Made by a program: the position numbers and the translations under genes
The notes under the pieces: generated by a model
What the model saw: only the letters and a program-made list of their open reading frames with translations
What the model was told of the DNA's origin: nothing
The model's database searches: none
DNA from: Phyto melanocephala
Taxonomy: Eukaryota; Arthropoda; Insecta; Diptera; Rhinophoridae
Assembly (NCBI GenBank): GCA_941918925.1
Contig: OW799237.1
Span: 73,791,126-73,855,125, forward strand
DNA: 64,000 nt
Direction of reading: 5' to 3'
Shown here: one piece after another, positions 1 through 10,586 of the stretch
Layout of the letters: each line of letters starts with the position of its first letter
Numbering within the stretch: position 1 is the first letter of the stretch

Positions 1-1194
1 ACTACAAAAAATAAACACATAATAAACAGATGATTATTTTTTTTAATGGTGCCACTATAATAGTTTTTCGCGTTTTTAATAGCGATATTTAATGTATTGC
101 GTTTTTAAAACCACCATTTCATGCATTTATTGTATTGGCAGCTCTAATCTGTTTTTTGTAGCCAAGAAAAATAGAAATTAGCCTAAGTTGGCTACGGGCT
201 ACAAAAGTAGCCGTGTAGTCGGTAGTCGTGTAGCGGCTAAAAGAATTATTCTCATAAGCACGCATGTATTCTATTTTTGACATCTTGTAGTCGATGGTCG
301 GTGGACTTGATTGTGTTTATAGCATTAGATTAACTTAAATTTATTTGAGTGACTAGTTTTTTCGCTTAGGTTTTCTTTTGACATCGAGGCATTCACACAG
401 AGACATGACTGACGTAATTTAAAAGTCTTTAAGTAATATGGTGGCATTTAAAAGTGGCAGCAACTGATGCAAAGTTTTATTCTAAAAATATTTCTGATTC
501 GATACGAGTAATGCTTTAAACACAATTAGGACGAACAACGAATTTCGCATAACAGAACGAATTCATTCGTAAAAATTTGTTGCGTAAATTCGTCACATAA
601 GACGAGACATATTTAGGATGACGAAAACAATTTTTATTGTCATTAAAATTTGTTTAAGGTTCGTTAAAAAAATTAGAAAAAAAATAAATATTGATCTTTT
701 ATAATTTTTTGATGTCAGATTATACAAACACAAAATTTTTTAATCTTTTTCAATAATTCTACGATTATATTATTTTTTTAAATCAATTACAATAAAAGAT
801 GCCTAATTTTTTATTTATTTATTTGCTAAATAGGAGAAATATTAACAACAAAAAAAATTGAAATGTAGTATATATAGAGTGTCCCAAAATTAACGCAAGA
901 TTTAAAGGGGTACTAATATTATGGTAACCGGTGGGTGATGATAATTAAAAAGGCCGGATATTAATTAATTAATTATAGTATATATTTTAATATTAATTCA
1001 AATAGACAAAAAAAAAAATAGTATTAGCACGAGCAATGATTAGAAGAGAATGAATGTATGAAAAACTGTCAAATTCGTACATGCACTTGCAACTCATTGC
1101 ATAAAGTTAACAAACGTATGAAGTTGACAACTGTTCATAAATCAGAGATGTATATAGTGTATAATAAATATATAAAATTTTCGTGTGGTGGTGT
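1..1194. other. Intergenic or intronic DNA, no gene seen
   Basis: AT-rich sequence with no convincing reading frame. The segment around 522-550 (GGACGAA followed by ACGAATTT) is roughly complementary to 4075-4107 and may be one end of an old inverted-repeat element; this is treated as a finding. Nothing else is recognised. Confidence 0.4.
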
Positions 1195-1600
1195 TTGTGA
1201 TTTAAATTCTCCGAAAAGGCTCGACCGAATTTCATGAGAAGGTCTAAAAATCGGTCAACATTTATTTTTCATACCCCTAAACGCCACGCATTTTTTCACG
1301 CACCCTCAGATAAGCCAGACCGCTGGACCGATCTTCTTGAAATTTTCTCATAACATAACTAAGACTCTGGTATAATTAATAGGATACTTTTTTTTACCAC
1401 GCCTACTTTAATGCCCATTTTTTATAACTATGACTTTGCATGAATATAGCTCTTAGTATGTTTCTTAAAATTGTACACAATTTATAGACCAGCCAATGTA
1501 GAAATAAACACTTAAAACTAGGTCAACATCTATTTTTCATACACCTAAATATTAAGGGAGACTCACCCCAAGGAACAATTTAAGGTTCACCTAAATAACG
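1195..1600. repeat. Degenerate tandem repeat, period about 269 bp
   Basis: A block reading GGTCAACATTTATTTTTCAT at about 1252 recurs as GGTCAACATCTATTTTTCAT at about 1521, each followed by a similar 'acccctaaa' or 'acacctaaa' string. The two units are diverged. Such repeats occur inside non-autonomous Helitron or Helentron elements of flies, but no terminus is visible here, so the family is unassigned. Confidence 0.45.
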
Positions 1601-1782
1601 TAACGACTTCGATGCAATTATGAAACTAAGAAAGATCTTCATATCGTAGAACACATATCGATGCCTTACTTCCTCAACCTCGTATCTTAAAAAATACGGT
1701 TTTGACTTTTTCATATCAAACGATTGTTTTATGCTTTAACTAAAAAAGATTAGTATATTATTACTACTAATATACATAAATA

Positions 1783-2694
1783 CCGGGTGTTTTTTTCAGT
1801 GGTATAGAACTTCGAATTGAAATAAAACACAAGAAAATCGTTTTAATGACCATCAATTTGGCTTTATTGGAAGGATAATTTTATGCCATTAATGTTTAAA
1901 TATGATTTCAGGCATGTGGCCGCCGCGGCTGGTTCGAATAAAGCCAATTCTACAGGTCCAATTTTTAACCACTTTTTCGAGCATATGGGGCCGTATGTCG
2001 GCAATAACGCAACGAATGTTGGCTTCCAATTCCCCTAACGTTTCTGGTTTGTTGGCGTAGATGAGCGACTTCACATATCCCCAAAGAAAATAATCCAATG
2101 GTGTCAAATCACACGATCTTGGTGGCCAATTGACAGGTCCATTCCGCGAAATTATGCGCTCATCGAATGTTTCCTTCAATAAATCGATTGTGGCGTGCGC
2201 TGTGTGGCATGTAGCGCCGTCTTGTTGGAACCACAACTCATCCACATTCATGCCATCCAATTCGGGAACAAAATAGTCGGTTATCATGGCTCTATACCGG
2301 TCTCCATTAACGGTAACTGCCTCTCCAGCATTATTTCGGAAGAAGTATGGACTCCACCAGCCCATAGAGCACACCAAACAGTCAGTTTTTGTGGATGTAA
2401 TGGCGTCTCAAGGGTCGCATGTGGATTCTCTTCACTCCAAATGCGGCAATTTTGCTTGTTGACGTAGCCATTCAACCAAAAATGAGCCTCATCACTGAAC
2501 AAAATTTTGCGATGAAAATCAGCATCGAGATCAATCTCATTTTCGGCCCATACACCAAAATCACGACGCATTGCATGGTCATGATGAAATGGCAATCCAA
2601 ACTGAACATAAATGACATTAGAGTTGCCAGATTTGACCACAAAATGTCAGTTTTATCTCTATTCGAAAAACAAACCTGTAAAAAAAACACCCGG
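1783..2694 (-). mobile_element. Mariner-type (DD41D spacing) transposon, internally deleted
   Basis: Both ends carry the inverted repeat CCGGGTGTTTTTTT, and each is flanked by TA (1781-1782 and 2695-2696), the target duplication of Tc1/mariner elements. At 912 bp it is shorter than a usual full-length mariner of about 1.3 kb. The missing part is the transposase N-terminus. It sits between the arms of an older inverted-repeat element, so it is the younger insertion of the two. Confidence 0.85.
1889..2640 (-). pseudogene. Mariner-family transposase, N-terminally deleted and frameshifted
   Basis: Read on the minus strand, the first segment (2640 to about 2350) contains FSDEAHFWLNGYVNKQNCRI, which holds the first catalytic Asp, and ends near VTVW-type sequence. 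The second frame (2377 to 1889) resumes with YFFRNNAGEAVTVNGDRYR, then WFQQDGATCHTAH and CDLTPLDYFLWGYVKS. All three catalytic Asp residues are visible. The second and third are separated by 41 residues by my count, the spacing of the DD41D (rosa-like) mariner group. The N-terminal helix-turn-helix DNA-binding domain is missing and one frameshift breaks the frame near 2350, so the gene is dead. Confidence 0.85.
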
Positions 2695-2879
2695 TACAAT
2701 CAATTCCTTAATAATTGCATTTAAACTTTTAACCAAACACCGAAGTATAAAAAGATGAACCGTTTTTTTTGTCTCTCCTGAAAAATTTTATTTTTTTAAG
2801 ATACGAGGTTGAGGAAGTAAGGCATCGATATGGTTTACGTTTTTTTTTTAATGTAAAAAATATTTCCTAGAAATAATTT

Positions 2880-2912
2880 ATATGACAAAACAACGTTTGC
2901 CGGGTTAGCTAG
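2880..2912 (+). other. Helitron-like 3' terminus
   Basis: The sequence ACGTTTGCCGGGTTAGCTAG ends in CTAG followed by T, matching the CTRR-T 3' end of Helitrons and resembling the ends of the better-preserved copies in this window. The 5' end of this element was not identified; it may have been displaced by the nested insertions upstream. Confidence 0.45.
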
Positions 2913-2978
2913 TATTATATAAATAAATAATTTTTGCAGGAATAATTAAATATCAGCTAACTGGTGCTATTGTATTAT

Positions 2979-3105
2979 GTTCGTTCGTTTACTTTTTACT
3001 AAATTTTACTGGATTGCGTTCGTTTACACAAATTTTCTTATAAAACTTAAACAATCTAGTATAGTCCAGTAAAAAATAGCAAAAACTTTTATTGAATGAA
3101 CGAAC
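2979..3105. repeat. Imperfect inverted repeat (MITE-like hairpin)
   Basis: The left arm starts GTTCGTTCGTTTACTTTTTA and includes ACTGGA; the right arm reads TCCAGTAAAAAAT and ends GAATGAACGAAC. Together they form an imperfect foldback of about 127 bp. No target duplication or relative was recognised. Confidence 0.5.
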
Positions 3106-3403
3106 TCATTGACCGCACAAAACTTGATATGTTGACAAATAATCGATCATAACAAACATACGGTTATGAAATTTAAAAACAAAAACTAACCACGCTCTGA
3201 GAAAACATATGTAATTGTTTTTGTCATTTATTAAAAAAAGTTCGCTTTCACTGTTAAATTATTCTTCTTGTAGGAGTATAATTGTAACTGGTGATATTAT
3301 TTTAACCGGCACGGTATATGCTTGAAATAAAAAGGAAAAAATTGTTTATGTGAAAAAAATTTTCCCATAAAAGGAAAATAAAAATACTAAAAAGAGTAAT
3401 GAT

Positions 3404-3965
3404 CAGTGTTGCCGCCGTCCAACTTTTTTTTCCCAGTGAATTCGACAAAAAAAACGCAGTGAAGCGCAGTGACGAGAAATAAAATAATATCGTTTTCGTT
3501 TGGACAAAAAAAAGGACATTTCTTCCTCTTTTTTCACATTTTTTTTGCCCTTTTTTAAACGCCAACTTACCCATTCATTTCGAAACAATATAAAAATTAA
3601 TTAAATGGACAGAAAAGCAAATATTTTTTTCACGAAATAGTTTGTTTATGTTTTTCTAACGTGATTTTTGACATTTTAATTCAAGACCTAATCAGTCAAC
3701 TGCAATGTAACGTAACAGCAGAAAATGTTGCCATCTAGCTGCTATATTTTTAACAGGGTCACAATTTTATCTCATTGTGTTATAGCCTTTACAGACTCAG
3801 TGTTAAACACGTTTGAGGTAAATCATGTTAAGGCGTTGTTGATCAAAAATGAGGAAAACTACCAAAAACTGAAAAACGCAGTGATATTAACAAAAACGCA
3901 GTTACGCAGTGACGACGGGCAAATCGCAGTGAAAAACTGCGATCGCAGTGAAAACGGCAACACTG
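3404..3965. mobile_element. hAT-like non-autonomous element with 7/8 target duplication
   Basis: The 562-bp element begins CAGTGTTGCCG and ends with its exact complement CGGCAACACTG. The 8 bases on each side are GTAATGAT (3396-3403) and GTAATTAT (3966-3973), a 7/8 match fitting the 8-bp duplication of the hAT superfamily. Inside, the motif CGCAGTGA occurs repeatedly near both ends, like the subterminal transposase-binding repeats of hAT elements. No transposase is present. A reading frame on the plus strand (3725-4120) overruns the element end and is not credible. Confidence 0.7.
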
Positions 3966-3973
3966 GTAATTAT

Positions 3974-4560
3974 TATTCGTGGTTCGTCGGTGTAAGAAAT
4001 AAAAATAAATCTATCGGAAGGATTGTGCTTATTTTCATACACACAAATGTGTTTTATGTTCGACGACGAAAATTCGCAGCAAAAAATTCGTCATTCGTCC
4101 CAGTTGTTTTTATAGCATAACTTCTTAATTTACCTTGATTTTTAGAAATTGGAAAATTAATTTTCACAATTTAAATATTTTTGAAACGTATTTTTCATCA
4201 ATACAAATGCCAAAAACCTTACAATTCTAAATTTAAAAATTCATATAAAAGCAATATTTGTTCCTCATGAATAGATAAGGGACTCAAACCAAAAATTTGT
4301 ATATACTTTTTTGTTTTTCTGAATATATTTCATTAATTCTCTTTATACAGTCTATTCTTTAAAAAGTGTTTAAACATAAAATATTTTCAATGATTTCGTT
4401 ATTTTTAAATTTTGTATTTAAAATTCTCTATTTATATAAAAATTTAAATAAATTTCTATTGATGAATATTTTTTGTTTTTTATGTTTCAAGAATTTAAGA
4501 ATATTTCTACGGATTCTTTACACATAGAAAAAATTTTTCTCATTTCACAGTGCAACCCAG
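3974..4560. other. Non-coding gap downstream of the minus-strand gene
   Basis: AT-rich DNA with no supported feature. It lies beyond the 3' end of the minus-strand gene ending at 4717. Bases 4075-4107 form the possible right arm matching 522-550. Confidence 0.35.
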
Positions 4561-4566
4561 TTTATT
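4561..4566 (-). promoter_or_regulatory. Candidate polyadenylation signal AATAAA
   Basis: TTTATT on the plus strand reads AATAAA on the minus strand, about 150 nt past the stop codon at 4717-4719. It is the nearest canonical signal I saw downstream of the minus-strand gene. In DNA this AT-rich the match could be chance. Confidence 0.35.
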
Positions 4567-4716
4567 TGTATGTGGGTGCGATAGTTTGTTGTGTGTGTTT
4601 GTTTGTGTGTGTGAGTGTTCTGTAAGAATAACACCATTAGCACCAGCTTATTATAAATTATAATAAAAATTATATTTTCTCCTTTATATACCCTCAGCCG
4701 TTTCCTTTAAACTATT

Positions 4717-5409
4717 TTAATTGTAATGTGGTTTTTCTACCTGTTGGCGATAAATTTGTGAATAATTATGTTGTTCTTCCTGTTGCGCTTCTACAGGAAT
4801 CAACTCTTTCGTATAATGATTTTGTTGCTGTTGTGCTGTAGGGTTTTGTTGTTGCTGTTGCTGTGCAACGTTAACAATAGTTTTAGAAAGTTGACGTTGT
4901 CGGTTTGAAAAAATACGCTTTGGATGAAGACTACGATGACGATGATTTTGATGGTGTTTATGAGAATGTTGTCTAGTACGTAATTTAGTTCTATCTCTTG
5001 CTATGTTGATGATAGTTTTATCATTATTATTGGCATTCGCTCCTAGGGCAATATTTTCATTTAAATTATCACCACTTATGGAATGACTTGATGAAACAGA
5101 TGAGTTAATGATTTTAGGTGTTGCCGATGAGGATGATGATGATGTTGTTGCTGGTGGCGTTGTCGTTACTAATGAAGTTAAATTGTATTCATTGCTAGTA
5201 AAATGATTATTGCGATTGATATCACCGTTATCAATCGTTAATGCTAGTAGTGGTGCTGTGTGGTGAGGTCTTCCAATTGTGGTTTTGTTTATGACTTTCG
5301 TTTTAAAAATTGTTGCAGTTGGTTTCTCTTCTTTAATATCGTAAATATTTCTCGTATTGTTAGTGTAGAAGGCAACACCGTTACTACTGTCATTATTTAT
5401 AAAGTCATA
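4717..5409 (-). CDS. Last coding exon, Ser/His/Gln-rich C-terminus of an unrecognised protein
   Basis: The minus strand is open for 231 codons from a splice acceptor (TTTTAG at 5415-5410) to TAA at 4719-4717; the exon carries no start codon of its own. It begins YDFINNDSSNGVAFYTNN. Then follow a Thr/Ser-rich stretch (TTTPPATTSSSSSSATP), a basic His/Arg-rich block (QHSHKHHQNHRHRSLHPKR) and a poly-Gln region coded by mixed CAA and CAG. Codon quality and low-complexity style are typical of dipteran proteins. The exon joins in phase 0 to the exon at 5926-5685 across a 275-bp GT-AG intron. I do not recognise the protein. The basic block could be a nuclear signal or a region of a secreted basic protein; neither can be decided. 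Confidence 0.8.
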   Translation of the reverse strand, partial: YDFINNDSSNGVAFYTNNTRNIYDIKEEKPTATIFKTKVINKTTIGRPHHTAPLLALTIDNGDINRNNHFTSNEYNLTSLVTTTPPATTSSSSSSATPKIINSSVSSSHSISGDNLNENIALGANANNNDKTIINIARDRTKLRTRQHSHKHHQNHRHRSLHPKRIFSNRQRQLSKTIVNVAQQQQQQNPTAQQQQNHYTKELIPVEAQQEEQHNYSQIYRQQVEKPHYN

Positions 5410-5684
5410 CTAAAATTTGTATGTGAAATAAAATAACAAGAGAAAAACTTTCATGAATATAGGAATATCGGAATTATGATTTCAGAGTTAAACAATTTAT
5501 CATGGTAGTACCATGAAATTAACTTTTTTTTCTATTTTGTAATCCTCTCCATGTTACATGACTAACCCCTGCCTGTTTTTAAATTAAATTGAAGATTTAA
5601 ATTGTCTCAAGCACTTTGATTAAAAAAAGAAAACTTTGCTTATTATGAAAAATCAATTTAAATTCTCTTCTTTCAGTCTCTTAC

Positions 5685-5926
5685 CGATCGTGATGAATAA
5701 TATTTTTTAGGTGGCCGTATCTTTTGTATGGCATTGACACTATCTACTTCTACTGCCTTCTCGGTATTTGCGGCTACAATAGTTCGTGTACGACTGGCGG
5801 ATTTTCCATTGGCATATGCCTCGGAACCACTTAAACCACCTTGAGATGTATCACCGCTCAGTACAGCGCTGGCACCTACATCTGGTGTCGCCTGGGCTCC
5901 GGCATAAAGACCGCCAGCAGCACGTC
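5685..5926 (-). CDS. Internal coding exon, Gly/Ala-rich protein
   Basis: The exon is bounded by a TTTTTTGCAG acceptor at the 5926 side and by GTAAGA after the last base at 5685. After completing a split Gly codon it reads RAAGGLYAGAQATPDVGASA, later ending IQKIRPPKKYYSSRS. It is 242 bp, consistent with phase 1 in and phase 0 out. Both match the neighbours at 19818-19650 and 5409-4717. GC content is clearly above the flanking introns. Frames on the plus strand across it (such as 5786-5968) are shadows. Confidence 0.8.
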
Positions 5927-6763
5927 CTGCAAAAAATAAAAGAAATAATTGTATTATTATTTGTATAGTACTTATAAATTTATATTGCCATGTACTTGAT
6001 ATACTACGTACAGTTTAAAAGGTAATCTAAAAAGTCCTTTTTAAAGGTTATTACAACTATTAGAAAATATTCTACTAATATAATAAATTTGAATGTTTGT
6101 ATGTTTGAATCATTGTTATACAACCCCGCAAAAACTGCTGAACGGATCTAAATGAAATTTGGCACACATATAGATAACAATCTAGATTGACAAATAGGCT
6201 GCCTTTTATCCCGATAAACGCAAAAAAAACATGTTTACGTCATGATCACAGAAGAAGTCTGTGCTCTATACCAATATTTGATTGCCGAAAACAAGTAATA
6301 GTTTAATTTATTTGATTTCATCATAGGTTTTGTCACGATAATCAAGCGTTTATTTGAGTTTTATCATTTAATGTTTACTTTCCGTATAAATTTCGATATA
6401 GTTGTCTTTTAAAAATAGTATGATAAAAAAAAACAAATCCGACAAAAATAGCATTATATTCAAAAGCATTTAACATTACAAATAATCATTAAATAATAGG
6501 TGAGACAACAGTATGATTAGAAAGCAATCAAGCTATGATTTTTTATAATAATGTTTTGATTTCAATTGTTCTTTCTTCTTGCTGAATAAATTTTTATTAT
6601 TTAAAAAGTTTGAGATGTCAAAAAAATTAACAAAAATTTTGAAAAAATTAAAAAATAAACTAGAAAATTTAAAAAAATATTAGTATTAAAATTGTACTTT
6701 AAATGGTAAGTACAATTAGTTTATCTAACTTTAAGGAAACTGCAGTAATTTGCCGTAAAAAAG

Positions 6764-7484
6764 CAAAGATTGTCATTAATGGGATTTACGGATATGACAA
6801 TAAAATGGTTAAGATCATACTTGTCTTTAAGAACTCAACAAGTTAAGTATGGAAGTGCTACGTCTAATGCTATCAAAGTTCCTTCTGGTGTTCCGCAAGG
6901 TAGCCACCTTGGTCCTATTTTATTTACCTTATTCATAAACGATCTACCTTCAGTTATTCAGCACTCTAAAGTTTTGATGTATGCCGATGATGTCAAAATT
7001 TTTCGTTCTTCTAATAATCCCGAAGATCAACTTTTCCTTCAATCTGATATTGACAAATTGGTTAATTGGTGTAAAATCAACTTAATAGAGCTGAATATAA
7101 AAAAAATGTAAGCATATGTCCTTTTTCAGAATTAAGAAATTGGATTTATTTTATTGCATTAATGAGTGTAAACTTGATAAAGTTCTGAACTTTCTTGATC
7201 TTGGTATTTTGCTTGATCACCAATTAAATTTTCGTGATCATATTTCTTTAATTGTTAACAAAGCAAATGGTGTACTTGGATTTATGAAGAGGTGGTGCAA
7301 GGAATTTCTAGATCCTTATATTACGAAACAATTATATTCATCGTTAGTTCGACCTATTCTAGAATACGGATCGATTATTTGGGATCCTTACTATAATATT
7401 CATATTGATAGTATCGAGTCTGTACAAAAGAAGTTTTTAATATTTTGTCTTCGTGAAAACTTAATAATTATTATCACTCAATGA
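6764..7484 (+). pseudogene. Truncated Jockey-type non-LTR reverse transcriptase
   Basis: The first part (to about 7109) reads SLMGFTDMTIKWLRSYLSLR, then SGVPQGSHLGPILFTLFIND and LMYADDVKIF, the palm motifs of non-LTR reverse transcriptases including the catalytic YADD. A frameshift near 7110 moves the frame to a second part with LDLGILLDHQLNFRDHISLI, LYSSLVRPILEYGSIIWDPY and IESVQKKFL, the thumb/connection region typical of the Jockey and CR1 group. Endonuclease, fingers, the C-terminal end and a 3' tail are absent, so it is truncated at both ends and dead. It lies inside the Helitron spanning 6071-10586. Confidence 0.85.
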
Positions 7485-7623
7485 AAGTAAAGAAATTGTT
7501 AAAAGAAATATCATTTTATATTTAAATCGTTGAATTGTATAGAATATTATTTTATATAAAACCTTAAATTTGTTTTGTTATTTTACATACTTTAGTCTGT
7601 AAGGATTTATAATCTATAGACAA

Positions 7624-8440
7624 CTAGCCAAACCCGGCGCGCGTTGCTACGCCCCTTAATGAATCGAAATGCATTCTGAATTTTAATTGAATATCAAGTG
7701 AAAAAACCTAAAAATTATAATTTTTTTATGGGCGTGCCCACTTTTCTAGTCACGAAATTGTAAAGTCATAACAGCTCAATATGTGTGAAAAGTTCCAGAA
7801 GAATCGGACCAGTGCAAGTACCTCAAAATTAAAATTGTTTTTATGGGCGTGGCCCTGCCCACTTTTCTTATCACGAAATTGTAAAGTCATAACAGCTCAA
7901 TATGTGTGCAAAGTTTCAGAATAATTGGTCCAGTGCAAGTACTTCAAAATGATACATTTTTTTTATGGGCGTGGCACTGCCCACTTTTCTAATCACGAAA
8001 TTATTAAGTCATGACAGCTCAATATGTGTGCAAAGTTTCAGAAAAATCAGTCTGGTGCAAGTACCTCAAAATTATAGCCTTTTTTTATGGGCGTGGCCCC
8101 GCCCACTTTTTTAATCACAAAATTATAAAGTCACGACAGTTTAATATGTGTGCAAAGTTTCAGAAAAATCGGTCCAGTGCAAGTACCTCAAAATTAAAAC
8201 TTTTTTAGGGGCGTGGCCCCGCCCACTTTTCTTATCACGTAATTATTTAGTCATGACAGCTCGATATGTGTGCAAAGTTTCAGAAAAATCGGTCAAGTGC
8301 AAGTAGCTAAAACTGATAACTAATTTTTTATGGGCGTGGCCCCGCCCACTTTTTTTTCATCCATAAACACTCCCCGGTATGTGTACAACAACTTACCAAA
8401 GTTTGAGCCCGATCGGTTTTACAGTTTCAGAGTCTATAGC

Positions 8441-8479
<39 letters not shown>

Positions 8480-8499
8480 TTCACTTTTATATATATAGA
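7624..8499 (-). mobile_element. Non-autonomous Helitron, tandem copy 1
   Basis: In minus orientation it starts TCTATATATATAAAAGTGAA, carries a (TG)n run, then about six units of a roughly 120-bp minisatellite, and ends with GCGCGCCGGGTTTGGCTAG followed by host T. Each unit contains a 'gggcgtggcc' block, then CAATATGTGTGCAAAGTTTC, then AGTGCAAGTACCTCAAAATT. These TC...CTAG-T ends with no terminal inverted repeat define Helitrons. No protein is encoded. Its 5' end abuts the next copy directly. Confidence 0.85.
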
Positions 8500-9451
8500 C
8501 TAGAAAAACCCGGCGCGCGTTGCTACGCCCCTTAATGAATCAAAATGCATTCTGAATTTTAATTGAATATCAAGTGAAAAAACCTAAAAATTATAACTTT
8601 TTTTAATGGGCGTGGCACTGCCCACATTTTTAATCACGGAACTGTATAGTCATGACAACTTAATATGCGTGTGCAAAGTTTCAGAAAAATCGATCTAGTG
8701 CAAATAGCTAAATATGATAACTTATTTCTTATGGGCGTGGCACTGCCCACTTTTCTAATCACGAAATTGTATAATCATGAGACCTCAGTATGTGTGTGCA
8801 AAGTTTCAGAAAAATCGGTGAAGTTTAAGTAGCTGAAAATGATAAATTTTTTTATGGGCGTGGCCCTGCCCACTTTTTTAATCACAAAATTATAAAGTCA
8901 TGACAGCTCAATATGTGCGCAAAGTTTCACAAAAATCGGTCCAGTGCAAGTACCTCAAAATGATACCTTTTTGTTATGGGCGTGGCACTGCCCACTTTTC
9001 TAATCACAAAATTGTAAGGTCATGACAGCTCAGTATGTTTGCAAAGTTTCAGAAAATTCGGTCCAGTCCAAGTAGCTAAAACTGATAACTAATTTTTTAT
9101 GGGCGTGGCCCCGCCCACTTTTTTAATCAAGAAATTATAAAGTCATGATAGCTTAATATGTGTGCAAAGTTTCAGAAAAATCGGTCCAGTGCAAGTACCT
9201 CAAAATTTAAACTTTTTTAGGGGCGTGGCCCCGCCCACTTTTCTTATCATGAAATTTTTTAGTCATCACAGCTCTATATGTGTGCAAAGTTTCAGAAAGA
9301 TCCGTCAAGTGCAAGTAGCTAAAACTGATAACTAATTTTTTATGGGCGTGGCCCCGCCCACTTTTTTTCACCCATAAACACTCCCTGGTATGTGTACAAC
9401 AACTTACCAAAGTTTGAGCCCGATCGGTTTTACAGTTTCGGAGTCTATAGC

Positions 9452-9494
<43 letters not shown>

Positions 9495-9514
9495 TTCACT
9501 TTTATATATATAGA
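8500..9514 (-). mobile_element. Non-autonomous Helitron, tandem copy 2
   Basis: It has the same termini and internal minisatellite as its neighbours, with one altered base near the 3' end (CTAGAAAAACCCGG on the plus strand). At both borders the CTAG of one copy touches the TC of the next with no spacer. It is 1,015 bp; length differences between copies reflect minisatellite unit number and (CA)n length. The apparent Cys/Val-rich frame at 9207-9485 is the (CA)n run and repeat read on the minus strand, not a gene. Confidence 0.85.
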
Positions 9515-10325
9515 CTAGCCAAACCCGGCGCGCGTTGCTACGCCCCTTAATGAATCGAAATGCATTCTGAATTTTAATTGAATATCAAGTGCAAAAGCCT
9601 AAAAATTATAATTTTTTTATGGGCGTGGCATTGCCCACTTTTCTAGTCACGAAATTGTAAAGTCATAACAGCTCAATATGTGTGCAAAGTTTCAGAAGAA
9701 TCGGACCAGTGCAAGTACCTCAAAATTAAAATTTTTTTTATGGGCGTGGCCCTGCCCACTTTTCTAATCACGAAATTGTAAAGTCATAACAGTTCAATAT
9801 GTGTGCAAAGTTTTAGAATAATCGGTCAAGTGCAAGTACCTCAAAATTACACCTTTTTTTTATAGGCGTGGCACTGCCCACTTTTCTAATCACAAAATTA
9901 TTTAGTCATGACAGCTCAATATGTGTGCAAAGTTTCAGAAAAATCGGTCTGGTACCCTTGTACCCTTTTTTTATGGGCGTGGCCCCGCCCACTTTTTTAA
10001 TCACAAAATTATAAAGTCACGACAGCTTAATATGTGTGCAAAGTTTCAGAAAAATCGGTCCAGTGCAAGTACCTCAAAATTAAAACTTTTTTAGGGGCGT
10101 GGCCCCGCCCACTTTTCTTATCACGAAATTATTTAGTCATAACAGCTCGATATGTGTGCAAAGTTTCAGAAAAATCGGTCAAGTGCAAGTAGCTAAAACT
10201 GATAACTAATTTTTTATGGGCGTGGTCCCGCCCACTTTTTTTCATCCATAAACACTCCCCGGTATGTGTACAACAACTTACCAAAGTTTGAGCCCGATCG
10301 GTTTTGCAGTTTCAGAGTCTATAGC

Positions 10326-10372
<47 letters not shown>

Positions 10373-10396
10373 TTCACTTTTATATACATATATAGA
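9515..10396 (-). mobile_element. Non-autonomous Helitron, tandem copy 3
   Basis: This is the third head-to-tail copy, ending (plus strand) in a long (CA)n run, GAGTTTCACTTTTATATACA and TATATAGA. On the minus strand its TC end is preceded by host A, as expected for A-T insertion. One internal repeat unit is shortened by a deletion near 9950. No coding capacity. Confidence 0.85.
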
Positions 10397-10586
10397 TAAA
10401 TTAAATAAATAAAAATAAATAAATAAATTGTCGATTTCATAATTCTTTAATTAAACATAATAATGATAATTTTTTTAATGATAATCATACAATTCAATCA
10501 TAGTACGTTGTTCTTACATTACGATTACCACAAATATATTTTTTCTTTTGTGTAACTACGCAGATGAAGTCGCGGGCACACGCTAG

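Larger units (their letters stand above)
1654..2832. mobile_element. MITE with 41-bp perfect inverted repeats, split by a mariner
   Basis: Bases 1654-1694 and 2792-2832 are perfect inverted repeats of 41 bp (left end starts CATATCGATGCCTTACTTCC). Beyond them similarity continues weakly for a few bases. Between the arms lie about 180 bp of unique DNA plus a complete 912-bp mariner-type insertion at 1783-2694. The simplest reading is a roughly 270-bp inverted-repeat element that later received the mariner. No clear target duplication was found outside the arms, so the superfamily is unknown. Confidence 0.65.
6071..10586 (+). mobile_element. Old Helitron, interrupted by nested elements
   Basis: The 5' end starts TCTACTAATATAATAAATTT and continues into a segment I recognise from insect Helitrons (about 6120-6230, including CTGCTGAACGGATCTAAATG and TTTGGCACACATATAG). 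A matching 3' end, GAAGTCGCGGGCACACGCTAG followed by T, lies at 10566-10586. Between them are a truncated reverse-transcriptase fragment (6764-7484) and three tandem Helitrons (7624-10396). Pairing these two ends into one element is inference; without the later insertions it would be about 1.7 kb. No Rep/helicase gene is present. Confidence 0.5.

Noticed and set aside
2195..2724. Plus-strand frames over the mariner
   Set aside because: Antisense shadows of the transposase at 2640-1889.
3725..4120. 131-codon plus-strand frame
   Set aside because: It crosses the right end and target duplication of the hAT-like MITE and contains its CGCAGTGA repeats; no domain.
9207..9485. Cys/Val-rich frame
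   Set aside because: Translation of a (CA)n microsatellite and Helitron minisatellite units. The same applies to 8011-8208, 14692-14889 and 60198-60386.
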